Of a DNA stretch of 64,000 nucleotides, positions 44,766-54,611 are shown one piece after another. The stretch is taken from assembly GCF_003970495.1 (NCBI RefSeq), contig NZ_RXWW01000033.1:43760-107759 (forward strand), written 5' to 3'. A program made the position numbers and the translations under genes. The notes below the pieces were generated by a model, which worked only from the letters and a program-made list of their open reading frames with translations, was not told the DNA's origin and searched no databases. The first letter of the stretch is position 1. Every line of letters begins with the position of its first letter. Origin of the DNA: Staphylococcus pasteuri (lineage in GTDB: Bacteria; Bacillota; Bacilli; Staphylococcales; Staphylococcaceae).

Positions 44766-45239
44766 TTTAAATGTATGGATTTTAATTCATAGCATGATAA
44801 ATCAGAAAAATGTAAATATAAAGGATATATGTAATTTAATACACGTATTATGATAGAACTTAATCAAATTGCATAAATTTTACAATGTTTTAAGGGAAGT
44901 CATTGGCAATAGGTTTGTAAATGCATTAAAATAATAGATGATAATACATTAATAGTATGGGTTTATATATTTAACTCATACTATTATTTATTACATTTAG
45001 TCAAAATAAGTTGAAAAGGTTATGAAAAACATCCCTAAGTAATATTAAAATTATTAATTTTTAAGGGGTATCAGTAATAACTTATATAGACAACATAGAT
45101 AGCAATATTTATATTGCATATATTTAAGTATTATTAGATATTATATACATAGAAAGTAACATCATTTGAACATAGTATAATTTGAACTTAAATCGAATTC
45201 TTAACAGAGATAAAAATAGAGATAAAAACAATAGGAGTT
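44766..45239. other. 474-bp AT-rich gap before femA
   Basis: No open frame with a ribosome site of useful length was found. It contains the trp terminator at 44951-44985 and a TATAAT at 45176-45181 that may be the femA -10, though its -35 is poor. The first 185 bp after trpA have no recognisable signal. Confidence 0.6.
44951..44992 (+). terminator. Likely trp operon terminator
   Basis: 13-bp stem AATAGTATGGGTT / AACTCATACTATT with one G-U, AT-only loop, T-rich tail. It lies 186 bp beyond the trpA stop. Confidence 0.75.
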
Positions 45240-45245
45240 ATGATA

Positions 45246-46502
45246 ATGAAGTTTACAAACTTAACAGCGAAGGAATTTGGCGATTTTACAGACCAAATGC
45301 CTTACACCCATTTCACACAAATGATAGGTAACTATGAATTGAAACTTGCTGAAGGTACAGAGTCGCATTTAGTTGGTATCAAGAATAACGACAATGAAGT
45401 CATTGCAGCATGTTTACTAACAGCAGTACCAGTGTTGAAATTCTTCAAGTATTTCTATACTAATAGAGGTCCAGTCATTGATTATGATAATAAAGAATTA
45501 GTTCATTACTTTTTTAATGAATTAACTAAATATGTTAAAAAGCATAACTGTCTTTATTTAAGAGTAGATCCATATGTACCGTATCAATATTTAAATCATG
45601 ATGGGGAAGTCCTTGGAAATGCCGGCCATGATTGGATATTTGATAAAATGAAATCACTAGGGTTTAAACATGAAGGTTTTCATAAAGGCTTTCATCCAGT
45701 ATTACAAGTTAGATATCATTCAGTATTAGACTTAAAAGACAAGACCGCTAAAGATGTTTTAGACGGAATGGATAATTTACGTAAACGTAATACTAAAAAG
45801 GTACAAAAAAATGGTGTGAAAGTTAAATTCTTATCCGAAGAAGAATTACCAATATTTAGATCATTTATGGAAGATACATCAGAAACTAAAGAATTCCAAG
45901 ATAGAGACGATAATTATTATTATGATCGTTTTAAACATTTCAAAGATCGAGTTTTAGTGCCATTAGCATATATTAATTTTGATGAATATATTGAAGAGTT
46001 AAATAATGAAAAAGAGACACTAAACAAAGATTTAAATAAAGCCATCAAAGATATTGAAAAGCGCCCAGATAATAAAAAATCACATAATAAAAAGGCTAAC
46101 TTAGAGCAACAAATAGCTGCTAATCAACAGAAATTAGATGAAGCACAACGACTTCAAGCAGAACATGGTAATGAATTACCAATTTCTGCAGGTTACTTCT
46201 TTATTAATCCTTTCGAAGTTGTTTACTATGCAGGCGGTACGTCAAACAAATATCGACACTTCGCAGGTAGTTATGCTGTACAATGGACAATGATTAATTA
46301 TGCACTAGAACATGGCATCAATCGTTATAATTTTTATGGAATCAGTGGGGACTTCACAGAAGATGCAGAAGATGCTGGTGTAATTAAATTTAAAAAAGGC
46401 TATAATGCTGATGTCATTGAATATGTAGGAGATTTTCTTAAACCAATAAATAAACCTATGTACACTGTTTATACTACATTAAAGAAATTACTTAAAAAAT
46501 AA
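45246..46502 (+). CDS. femA: FemA, glycine adder for the pentaglycine bridge
   Basis: Aminoacyltransferase that uses Gly-tRNA to add glycines 2 and 3 to the lipid II side chain, making the staphylococcal interpeptide bridge. 418 residues from ATG 45246, chosen for AGGAG eight bases upstream. Two GNAT-like domains are split by a coiled-coil arm (about 245-300, rich in Asn/Lys/Glu/Gln). C-terminal family signature YAVQWTMINYALEHGINRYNFYGISGDFTEDAEDAGVIKFKKGY. femB follows after 42 bp, forming the usual pair. Confidence 0.97.
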   Translation: MKFTNLTAKEFGDFTDQMPYTHFTQMIGNYELKLAEGTESHLVGIKNNDNEVIAACLLTAVPVLKFFKYFYTNRGPVIDYDNKELVHYFFNELTKYVKKHNCLYLRVDPYVPYQYLNHDGEVLGNAGHDWIFDKMKSLGFKHEGFHKGFHPVLQVRYHSVLDLKDKTAKDVLDGMDNLRKRNTKKVQKNGVKVKFLSEEELPIFRSFMEDTSETKEFQDRDDNYYYDRFKHFKDRVLVPLAYINFDEYIEELNNEKETLNKDLNKAIKDIEKRPDNKKSHNKKANLEQQIAANQQKLDEAQRLQAEHGNELPISAGYFFINPFEVVYYAGGTSNKYRHFAGSYAVQWTMINYALEHGINRYNFYGISGDFTEDAEDAGVIKFKKGYNADVIEYVGDFLKPINKPMYTVYTTLKKLLKK

Positions 46503-46544
46503 ACATAAATAATAAATTTTTATTAGGAAGGGAATTATCTAAAT

Positions 46545-47804
46545 ATGAAATTTACAGAGTTGACAGTTAAAGAATTTGAGAACTTTGTACAAAATCCATC
46601 TTTAGAAAGTCATTATTTTCAAGTAAAAGAAAATATTGCTACTCGTGAAACAGATGGTTTTCAGGTTGTATTATTAGGTATAAAAGATGAAAGTAATAAG
46701 GTCATTGCAGCAAGTCTATTTTCTAAAATTCCAACAATGGGTAGTTACGTTTATTATTCAAACCGCGGCCCTGTTATGGATTATTCTGACTTAGGACTAG
46801 TTGACTTTTATTTGAGAGAGTTAGAAAAATACTTACAACAACATCAATGTTTATATGTCAAAATGGATCCATATTGGATTTATCAAATTTATGATAAAGA
46901 TATTAAACCTCTAGATAATCATGAAAAAAATGATGCACTCGTTAATTTATTTAAATCACATGGCTATGAGCATCATGGATTTACAACAACATATGATAAT
47001 TTCAGTCAAGTAAGATGGATGGGTGTATTAAATTTAGAGGGGAAAACACCTGCATCATTGAAAAAAGAATTTGATAGTCAACGTAAAAGAAATATTAATA
47101 AAGCGATAAACTACGGAGTTAAAGTAAGATTTTTAAGTAGGGACGAATTTGATCTCTTCTTAGAACTTTATCGTGAAACTGAAGAAAGAACTGGTTTTGC
47201 TTCTAAAACGGATCAATACTTTTATAATTTTATAGACCATTATGGAGATAAAGTATTAGTTCCTTTAGCATATATTGATTTAGATGAATATATTGAATCA
47301 TTACAGCATTCACTAAATGATAAAGAAAGCCGCCGCGATCAAATGATGGCTAACGAAAATAAAAGTGATAAGCAACTTAAGAAAATTAGTGAGTTAGACA
47401 AACAAATTGAGCATGACAAAAAAGAAATGCTTCAAGCGAGTGAAATTCGTCAAACTGATGGTTCAATATTGAATCTTGCTTCAGGTGTATACTTTGCTAA
47501 TGCTTATGAAGTTAACTATTTCTCAGGTGGTTCATCAGAAAAATTCAATCAATACATGGGTCCATACATGATGCATTGGTTCATGATTAATTATTGCTTC
47601 GATAATGGCTATGATCGTTACAATTTTTATGGCTTATCTGGTGATTTTACTGAAAATAGTGAGGACTACGGTGTTTATCGCTTTAAACGAGGCTTTAATG
47701 TTCAAATTGAAGAGTTAATAGGAGATTTTTATAAGCCAATTAACAAAGTGAAATATTGGTTATTCACTACATTAGATCGTATTCGTAGAAAAGTGAAAAA
47801 GTAA
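46545..47804 (+). CDS. femB: FemB, glycine adder for the pentaglycine bridge
   Basis: Paralogue of FemA that adds glycines 4 and 5. 419 residues, same length as in S. aureus. AGGAAGGGA precedes the ATG. Same architecture: split GNAT domains, coiled-coil arm at about 245-300 ([20 protein letters not shown]...), and the C-terminal segment [42 protein letters not shown]. The femAB pair is diagnostic for staphylococci and close relatives. Confidence 0.97.
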   Translation: MKFTELTVKEFENFVQNPSLESHYFQVKENIATRETDGFQVVLLGIKDESNKVIAASLFSKIPTMGSYVYYSNRGPVMDYSDLGLVDFYLRELEKYLQQHQCLYVKMDPYWIYQIYDKDIKPLDNHEKNDALVNLFKSHGYEHHGFTTTYDNFSQVRWMGVLNLEGKTPASLKKEFDSQRKRNINKAINYGVKVRFLSRDEFDLFLELYRETEERTGFASKTDQYFYNFIDHYGDKVLVPLAYIDLDEYIESLQHSLNDKESRRDQMMANENKSDKQLKKISELDKQIEHDKKEMLQASEIRQTDGSILNLASGVYFANAYEVNYFSGGSSEKFNQYMGPYMMHWFMINYCFDNGYDRYNFYGLSGDFTENSEDYGVYRFKRGFNVQIEELIGDFYKPINKVKYWLFTTLDRIRRKVKK

Positions 47805-48720
<916 letters not shown>

Positions 48721-49485
48721 ATGAATTTTGTTTTTGATATTGATGGTACGATTTCATTTGATGGTCTACATGTAGATCAACGTATTATCGATCGTATGTT
48801 TAAACTACATGCTAACGGTCATCAAGTTATATTTGCATCAGCACGTCCAATTAGAGATTTATTACCAGTAATTCCAGAATTTGAAGATTTTACACTTATT
48901 GGTGGCAATGGCTCAATTATTTCTCAAAATGGTCGTATTGAAGTTATTAAATCAATCCCACTCGATGATTTGCAATTAATTAAAGATATTGTAAATGCAT
49001 ACCAACTAAAATACATATTTGATGATAAATACAACTATTCAACGAACTTAGATACTACAAATGAATTATTTCAACGAATTGACCCTAATAATACTGCAAA
49101 GGCTTTAGATATGAATGACATTTCTCAACCAATTAAAGCCATTATATTAGAAATTCGTAAAGATGATTTTGAAGAAATTGCTACGATTTTAGCTGAAAAA
49201 TCTAAATCAGTTGAACTTATACATCATCTTAATGAACGATATATTGATATTACAGCTCAAGGTATTGATAAACATACTACTATCCAAAAACTCATTGGTA
49301 ATGCCACTGAATATATAGCTTTTGGTAACGATCATAACGATATTCAAATGCTAGAACATGCTACACAAGGCTACTTTGTCACAAATGAACATATGGACCA
49401 TACAACATTCATCAATAATACTAATATTACATTAATTGAAAATACTAATGAAGCCGTATGTGAAGTAATAGATAAATGGTTGTAA
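48721..49485 (+). CDS. HAD-IIB (Cof-type) phosphatase
   Basis: 254 residues. HAD motif I is FDIDGTI at 5-11; motif II region IFASARP; a Cof-type cap (about 80-180); motif III/IV at DKHTTIQKLIG and IAFGNDHNDIQMLEHA. These enzymes dephosphorylate sugar phosphates or nucleotide cofactors; the substrate cannot be read from sequence. A -10 TATAAT (48682) and GGAG site precede the ATG. The Fur-controlled lipoprotein gene follows after 66 bp, but that gene has its own operator. Confidence 0.9.
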   Translation: MNFVFDIDGTISFDGLHVDQRIIDRMFKLHANGHQVIFASARPIRDLLPVIPEFEDFTLIGGNGSIISQNGRIEVIKSIPLDDLQLIKDIVNAYQLKYIFDDKYNYSTNLDTTNELFQRIDPNNTAKALDMNDISQPIKAIILEIRKDDFEEIATILAEKSKSVELIHHLNERYIDITAQGIDKHTTIQKLIGNATEYIAFGNDHNDIQMLEHATQGYFVTNEHMDHTTFINNTNITLIENTNEAVCEVIDKWL

Positions 49486-49504
49486 AATAAGTAAAATTCC
49501 TATT

Positions 49505-49523
49505 GATAATGATTCTCATTTTC
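49505..49523 (+). promoter_or_regulatory. Fur box upstream of the siderophore lipoprotein gene
   Basis: GATAATGATTCTCATTTTC matches the classical 19-bp Fur box at 16 positions. It lies 28 bp before the ATG, so the gene should be expressed when iron is scarce. Confidence 0.88.
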
Positions 49524-49551
49524 AATTATAATATTGATAAGGAGGATTATT

Positions 49552-50569
49552 ATGAAAAATACATGTAAATTATTATTTATTTTAATGATAGGATTAATTT
49601 TAGTAGCTTGTAGTCAAGGTTCTCATAAATCAAAGGAACAAAATAAAGACACAGTTACTATAAAGAATACATATGAATTTAAAGATAAAAACAATACCCA
49701 CTCTAAAGGAGATAAGAAAACTGAGACAGTCAAGGTACCTAAAAATGCTAAAAATGTCGCAGTTATGGACTACGGTGCTTTAGATATTATGCAACAAATG
49801 GGTTCTTCAAAGTCATATTAAAGCAATTGCTAAAGGTCAAGGTAATAGCTTTTTACCCCACTCTTTATCTGAATTTAAAGATAAAAAATACATTAATTTA
49901 GGAAATCCTGGGCGCCCTAATTATGATAACTTAGCTAAAGCAAAACCAGACTTAATACTTGCTTCTTTCAGACAAGCACATACGAAAACTGTTGATGAAA
50001 TGAAGAAGGCTGCACCTAATGCTAAAATTTTATTTGTAAGCCCAGATAACGATAACTACATTTCTTCAATTGAAAATACGACAAATCAACTTGGTAAAAT
50101 ATTTGATAAAAAGCAAAAAGCCAAATCTTTAAATAAACAATTGAAAGATAAAGTTAAAGAAACACAACGTGTAATTACTAAAGACAAAGTATTATTATTG
50201 TTGGTTGATGATAAAGGTATGAAAGCATTTGCTAATACTGGTCGTTTTGGTGGCTTTTTAAATAAAGATCTAGGTATTCAACATGCTGATGACAATATGA
50301 AAGCAAATTCAGCGGGAAATCAAGTGAGTTATGAATACTTAAATAAAATTAATCCTGATAAAATATTCGTAATTAACCGTACTAAAGATGGTAATGACAA
50401 AACTATACCTAAAGAATTAAATAATAAAGTCATTAAGAATGTTAAAGCAATTAAAAATGATGAAGTATATCAATTTGAATCAAATGCATGGTACTTTGGT
50501 GAAGGTGGACATCAACTTACAATTGATCAACTTGACCATATACAAGATGCCTTTAAAAATAAAAAGTAA
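49552..50569 (+). pseudogene. Iron-siderophore-binding lipoprotein, frameshifted
   Basis: Starts at ATG 49552 after AAGGAGG. A lipoprotein signal with lipobox LVAC (MKNTCKLLFILMIGLILVAC) is followed by a polar linker and the start of a FecB/FhuD-type binding fold (VKVPKNAKNVAVMDYGALDIMQQMG). Frame 1 ends at 49821. The family's continuation, IKAIAKGQGNSFLP through IQDAFKNKK, is in the next frame, with LGNPGRPNYDNLAKAKPDLILA and the C-terminal AWYFGEGGHQLTIDQLDHI intact. One extra base, for example T near 49813, explains it. The repaired protein would be about 338 residues. Recent mutation or sequencing error cannot be told apart here. No permease gene is adjacent. Confidence 0.85.
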
Positions 50570-50585
50570 CATTCAATAAAACAAT

Positions 50586-50634
50586 AAAAAAGTGAGTGAG
50601 GTTGGCAATGTAATGCCTTCCCCACTCACTTTTT
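50586..50634. terminator. Bidirectional terminator between the siderophore gene and the nik/opp2 operon
   Basis: Arms AAAAGTGAGTG and CACTCACTTTT flank an inner GGCA/TGCC hairpin; T run on both strands; genes converge here. Confidence 0.9.
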
Positions 50635-50641
50635 AACTTAT

Positions 50642-51337
50642 TTATTCAAATGCTTGAACAAGTTGTTTAGTATAAGGATGTCGGTCCTCATTAAATAACA
50701 ATCCAGTTTCAAAATCATCAACAATTTCGCCATTTTGTAATACAATCATACGTTGACACATCCGCTGAATGACAGACAAATCGTGTGAAATCATAATTAA
50801 AGTTTGTATATGTTTTTGATAATTTTCTTTTAAAATATCTAACATGTGTTGTTCTGCGATAACATCTAAATTGGATGTAATTTCATCGCAAATTAATATT
50901 TGTGGTTTTGCGAGTAACGTACGCATCAAGTTAAAACGTTGTAGCTGACCACCACTTAATTCACTAGGATATTTTGTTAGTAAAGATAATGGTAAATTAA
51001 ATGATTGTGTTGTATCGTTGATGATTTTATCAATATCATTATCATTATACTTTTTATAGTAGATCAAAGGTTCAGACAATGACTGTTGGATAGTCATATT
51101 AGGATTAAAACTTTCTGAAGCATGTTGAAATACAGGTAGTATGTCTTGAGTATCTGACTTAATAAATCCCTCTGATGGGCTGTGTTCATTCATTAATAAT
51201 GAGGCAAGTGTACTCTTCCCTGACCCACTTTCCCCAACAATACCAACGATTTCATTATCTTGTATTGTTAAATTAATATGTTTCAACACAGGTAGATTTT
51301 TATGGTAATTGAAAGAAACATTGTCTAATTTAATCAT
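50642..51337 (-). CDS. nikE: Nickel/oligopeptide ABC transporter ATPase (NikE/Opp2F)
   Basis: 231 residues from the ATG at 51337, six bases after AAGAAGG; ATG 51343 is too close to that site. Walker A GESGSGKST, signature LSGGQLQRF, Walker B ILICDEITSNLD, switch His in MISHDLSVI. Last gene of a four-gene minus-strand operon, overlapping nikD by 8 bp. In S. aureus the operon formerly called opp2 was shown to import nickel (nikBCDE). Assigning nickel rather than peptide here is by homology and gene order. Confidence 0.82.
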   Translation of the reverse strand: MIKLDNVSFNYHKNLPVLKHINLTIQDNEIVGIVGESGSGKSTLASLLMNEHSPSEGFIKSDTQDILPVFQHASESFNPNMTIQQSLSEPLIYYKKYNDNDIDKIINDTTQSFNLPLSLLTKYPSELSGGQLQRFNLMRTLLAKPQILICDEITSNLDVIAEQHMLDILKENYQKHIQTLIMISHDLSVIQRMCQRMIVLQNGEIVDDFETGLLFNEDRHPYTKQLVQAFE

Positions 51338-52103
51338 GTTCATCCTTCTTTAAATGACTTCTAGAATGTAATAATTGTTGAGAATAAGGATTGATATGGT
51401 GACTTTGAAAATAGTTAAGGTCGCCATAATCTATGATTTGTCCAAATTTCATAACATTAATGTAATCTGCATATTTTAAAACATGACTCATGTTATGAGT
51501 AACGATTAAAAGCGTTTGATGATGATCTTTAACAATATGTTGTAATAAATCCATAATTTGTTGTCCATTTACGACGTCCAAAGAAGCAACAGGTTCATCA
51601 GCAATAATGAGTTTTGGGTCAAGCATAAGTACGCTAGCGATATATACACGTTCTAACTGCCCTCCTGATAATTGAAAGCTATAACGTTGTAATATAAATT
51701 CACCTTCTAAGTTCACCCATCCTAATGCTTTATTTACTTTAGAAATAGCCTCTTGTTTTGTCACATCGTAATGAGTGCGATAAATAGCAACAAGTTGTTT
51801 GCCTAGTTTAGAGTGGTCATTGAAACTTTGTGTATAATTTTGAGAAATATACCCGATATCTTTACCTAATTGATATTGAATAGTGCCATGAGAGTGATCA
51901 TTAAAATGAAAATGATCACAATTAACTCGAAAATGCGACGGTAGTTGATTTAATATAAAACGCATCAATAGCGTTTTTCCTGCCCCACTTTCACCAATGA
52001 TGGCATTTACTTGTTTATCATATATAGTAAAATCGATATTTGTTATTAGTTGGTTTCTATGTTCGTCTTCAATTGAGAGATTTTTAATGTCTATAGTATT
52101 CAA
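51330..52103 (-). CDS. nikD: Nickel/oligopeptide ABC transporter ATPase (NikD/Opp2D)
   Basis: 257 residues; TTG start directly after the nikC stop (TAATTG), with AAAGGGG upstream inside nikC. Walker A GESGAGKTLL, signature LSGGQLERV, Walker B LIIADEPVASLD, switch His in VTHNMSHV. Pairs with NikE as the ATPase dimer of the importer. Zero spacing to nikC indicates coupled translation. Confidence 0.82.
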   Translation of the reverse strand: MNTIDIKNLSIEDEHRNQLITNIDFTIYDKQVNAIIGESGAGKTLLMRFILNQLPSHFRVNCDHFHFNDHSHGTIQYQLGKDIGYISQNYTQSFNDHSKLGKQLVAIYRTHYDVTKQEAISKVNKALGWVNLEGEFILQRYSFQLSGGQLERVYIASVLMLDPKLIIADEPVASLDVVNGQQIMDLLQHIVKDHHQTLLIVTHNMSHVLKYADYINVMKFGQIIDYGDLNYFQSHHINPYSQQLLHSRSHLKKDEHD

Positions 52104-52919
52104 TTATCGATTTCCCCTTTCTAATAAACGATCACGTAAAGCATCACCGGTTAAATTAAATATTAAGATTGTAATAGCAATAGTCGTTGCAGGTGCAATC
52201 ATCATAATAGGATGAGAAGTTATAAAATCACGTCCTGCTTGCAACATCGCGCCCCATTCTGGTGAAGGTGGTTGAGCACCAAGACCTAAAAATGATAACG
52301 AACTAATATATAAAATAATTTTCCCAAAGTCTACAATGACTAATACTAATATTGATGGTAATACTTTAGGCAATAAATGTTTAAAAAGAATCTTCGATGT
52401 AGGTACTTTGAAAAGTTGTGCCATACGTATATAAGATTGATGCATCTCGCTGTTAACTATTCCTCTTGTGACTCTTGTATAATTCATCCATTTTATAACT
52501 GTAATAGCTATAACTAAATTCCAAATACTTGGATGAAAGAAACTTGCTAAAGCAATCATAATAACAAATTCTGGAATACTTAATCCGATATCGATTGCAC
52601 GCATAATAATATTGTCTGTCCAACCTTTTTTATAACCTGCTAATAAACCAAGTGGAACGCCAATAATGACTGTAATGATAAGTGTTAATACTGTTACCAA
52701 CAAAGTTGAACGTGCACCAACAACTAAACGTGTAAATAAATCTCTTCCGTAATCATCAGTTCCTAAAAAGTGTTTTCCACTTATTGGCTCAAATGTTTGA
52801 GATAAATTAACTTTTATAGCAGTTTCATCATTTACAAAAAATTGCATCAGAATAATGATTAAAATATAAATGAAAAATACATAAAATATCCAGTTTTTCT
52901 TGTTGAATTTAATTTTCAT
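52104..52919 (-). CDS. nikC: Nickel/oligopeptide ABC transporter permease (NikC/Opp2C)
   Basis: 271 residues from ATG 52919, with AAGGAGG nine bases upstream inside the end of nikB; the longer frame to 52943 was rejected. One N-terminal membrane helix (about 10-28), then the BPD permease domain with five helices. [21 protein letters not shown] is the OppC/DppC/NikC signature, and the EAA loop region is [34 protein letters not shown]. Overlaps nikB by 11 bp. Confidence 0.84.
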   Translation of the reverse strand: MKIKFNKKNWIFYVFFIYILIIILMQFFVNDETAIKVNLSQTFEPISGKHFLGTDDYGRDLFTRLVVGARSTLLVTVLTLIITVIIGVPLGLLAGYKKGWTDNIIMRAIDIGLSIPEFVIMIALASFFHPSIWNLVIAITVIKWMNYTRVTRGIVNSEMHQSYIRMAQLFKVPTSKILFKHLLPKVLPSILVLVIVDFGKIILYISSLSFLGLGAQPPSPEWGAMLQAGRDFITSHPIMMIAPATTIAITILIFNLTGDALRDRLLERGNR

Positions 52920-53910
52920 GAGGTGTCGCCTCCTTTTGTTCATATCCTTGAGACGATTTCTTTGTATTACGGTGTGAAGCCAAACGTTGTTTTGGGTCTA
53001 ACATTACACTTAATAAATCAGCTAAGGTATTAATAATAATGACTAAAGTGCCGATAAATAAAACAACGCCTTGGATAACGGGATAATCTCTAGAACGAAT
53101 ACTATCGACTAAAAAAGCACCTAAACCAGGTATTTCAAATAGATTTTCAATAACCACCGTACCTCCGACTAAACTACCTACTGATAACCCAATCAATGGA
53201 ATGGTTGGTAAAAGTGCAGGTTTTAATAAATCATGAAATAGAATATAGTGTTCAGACATACCTCGTAATCGAGAAACTTGTACGATCGGACTTTGATATA
53301 AATCCAACAAATTAGATCTAATTAATCTAATGAGGTATGCGCACATACCAATACTCATTGTTAAAATTGGAAGTATATATGAAACAAATTGACCATCACT
53401 AGCTGGTGGTAAGATGTTTAATTTCAAATCAAATATATATAATAAAAGTATACCTATAAAAAATGCAGGTAAACTGACCAATAATGAAGTACCTATTCTT
53501 ATTATTTTATCAATTGGGCGATGATAATGGATTGCTGCTAAGATACCTAATGGTAATGAAATAATAATAGAAACAACAAGTGTACCTAAAGTTATAATTA
53601 AAGTTGGGGGTGCATAGTTAGTGATTTCTTGAGTAACTGGCTCATTTGTTTGATAACTAACACCTAAATCCAAATGTAAAATTTGATTGATCCAATGCCA
53701 CCATTGAATAAATATGGAATCATTTAGTCCAAGTTTGTCCTCTGTTGCTTTAATTTGTGTATTTGAAACTTGTGCAGTATCTAAATGTAAAATCTTATCA
53801 ACTGGATTACCCGGTGATAATTTCATCAATAAAAAAGTAATCGTTGATAAAACTAACAGCACAACAATCATTTGTATGCACTTTGCAGTGATTATTTTAA
53901 AAATATTCAT
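52909..53910 (-). CDS. nikB: Nickel/oligopeptide ABC transporter permease (NikB/Opp2B)
   Basis: 333 residues, first gene of the operon, GGAGAG upstream of the ATG. OppB/DppB/NikB pattern: first helix [25 protein letters not shown], then an extracellular stretch and five more helices. EAA loop [28 protein letters not shown]. No substrate-binding lipoprotein gene is in the operon. In S. aureus the partner NikA is encoded elsewhere. Confidence 0.84.
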   Translation of the reverse strand: MNIFKIITAKCIQMIVVLLVLSTITFLLMKLSPGNPVDKILHLDTAQVSNTQIKATEDKLGLNDSIFIQWWHWINQILHLDLGVSYQTNEPVTQEITNYAPPTLIITLGTLVVSIIISLPLGILAAIHYHRPIDKIIRIGTSLLVSLPAFFIGILLLYIFDLKLNILPPASDGQFVSYILPILTMSIGMCAYLIRLIRSNLLDLYQSPIVQVSRLRGMSEHYILFHDLLKPALLPTIPLIGLSVGSLVGGTVVIENLFEIPGLGAFLVDSIRSRDYPVIQGVVLFIGTLVIIINTLADLLSVMLDPKQRLASHRNTKKSSQGYEQKEATPHEN

Positions 53911-54009
53911 TGATATCTCTCCATAAAAATGATGATATTAAATTAATAAAGCCAAAGTTTATAGACGCTAATATTTATATTGTAAAAATGTTTAGTTACA
54001 TCAAAATTA

Positions 54010-54046
54010 AAAACCCAACTCTGTTAGTTATATTCAGAATCGGGTT
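54010..54046 (-). terminator. Terminator of the 118-residue membrane protein gene
   Basis: Arms AACCC..TCTG and CAGA..GGGTT pair across an AT-rich loop; on the minus strand it is followed by a T-rich tail. It separates this gene from the nik operon. Confidence 0.65.
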
Positions 54047-54059
54047 ATGAAAATTATAT

Positions 54060-54416
54060 TTAACGACGACGATATTTATCGAAATCATCATTATAGTCAT
54101 GTTCAAATTGTTCATATCTACGCATATCTTTTTCGAGTCGTTTTTTCTTTCTTTCACGTCTCCAATTACGAGTGAAATACCATAATAAGAAACTAATAAT
54201 TAAACTGATTATTGCCATAAAAGCAGCAAATCCTAATAACGGTTGATATGTAATATCTTGAAAGTTAGGGATTAAGAATGCCAACACACCTAAAACCACA
54301 AATGAAATTACTGCCGCAATAAACCATCTATGTAATACTAAAGTGCAAAACACTGTTAGTATGATGACCGCTAATATAGTAATCCATAGGAAATTGGGCA
54401 TATCAAAAATTGTCAT
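54060..54416 (-). CDS. Small membrane protein of unknown function
   Basis: 118 residues with three membrane segments (about 9-27, 31-49, 59-80) and a strongly basic then acidic tail (RNWRRERKKKRLEKDMRRYEQFEHDYNDDFDKYRRR). AAGGAG precedes the ATG. I do not recognise a named family. Position between the nik operon and pepF appears to be conserved in staphylococci as far as I can recall. The charged tail would face the cytoplasm by the positive-inside rule. Confidence 0.75.
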   Translation of the reverse strand: MTIFDMPNFLWITILAVIILTVFCTLVLHRWFIAAVISFVVLGVLAFLIPNFQDITYQPLLGFAAFMAIISLIISFLLWYFTRNWRRERKKKRLEKDMRRYEQFEHDYNDDFDKYRRR

Positions 54417-54611
54417 ATACGAATTCTCCTTATTTAAAATAACACTATTTTTATTATACTATTTTCTAACTAACAACTAAACCTACTATAGTAGTATATC
54501 TCATTAATAACACTTTTAATTAAAGTTTGATTTTCCTATCTGAATCAACTGCGTAAGAAAAATAACTAATGTATAATATGACGTATATTAACAAACAGGG
54601 AGTGAAACATA

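Noticed and set aside
54483-54494. Palindrome CTACTATAGTAG upstream of pepF
   Set aside because: Twelve bases of mostly A/T palindrome are not rare in this DNA, and no regulator site I know matches it.
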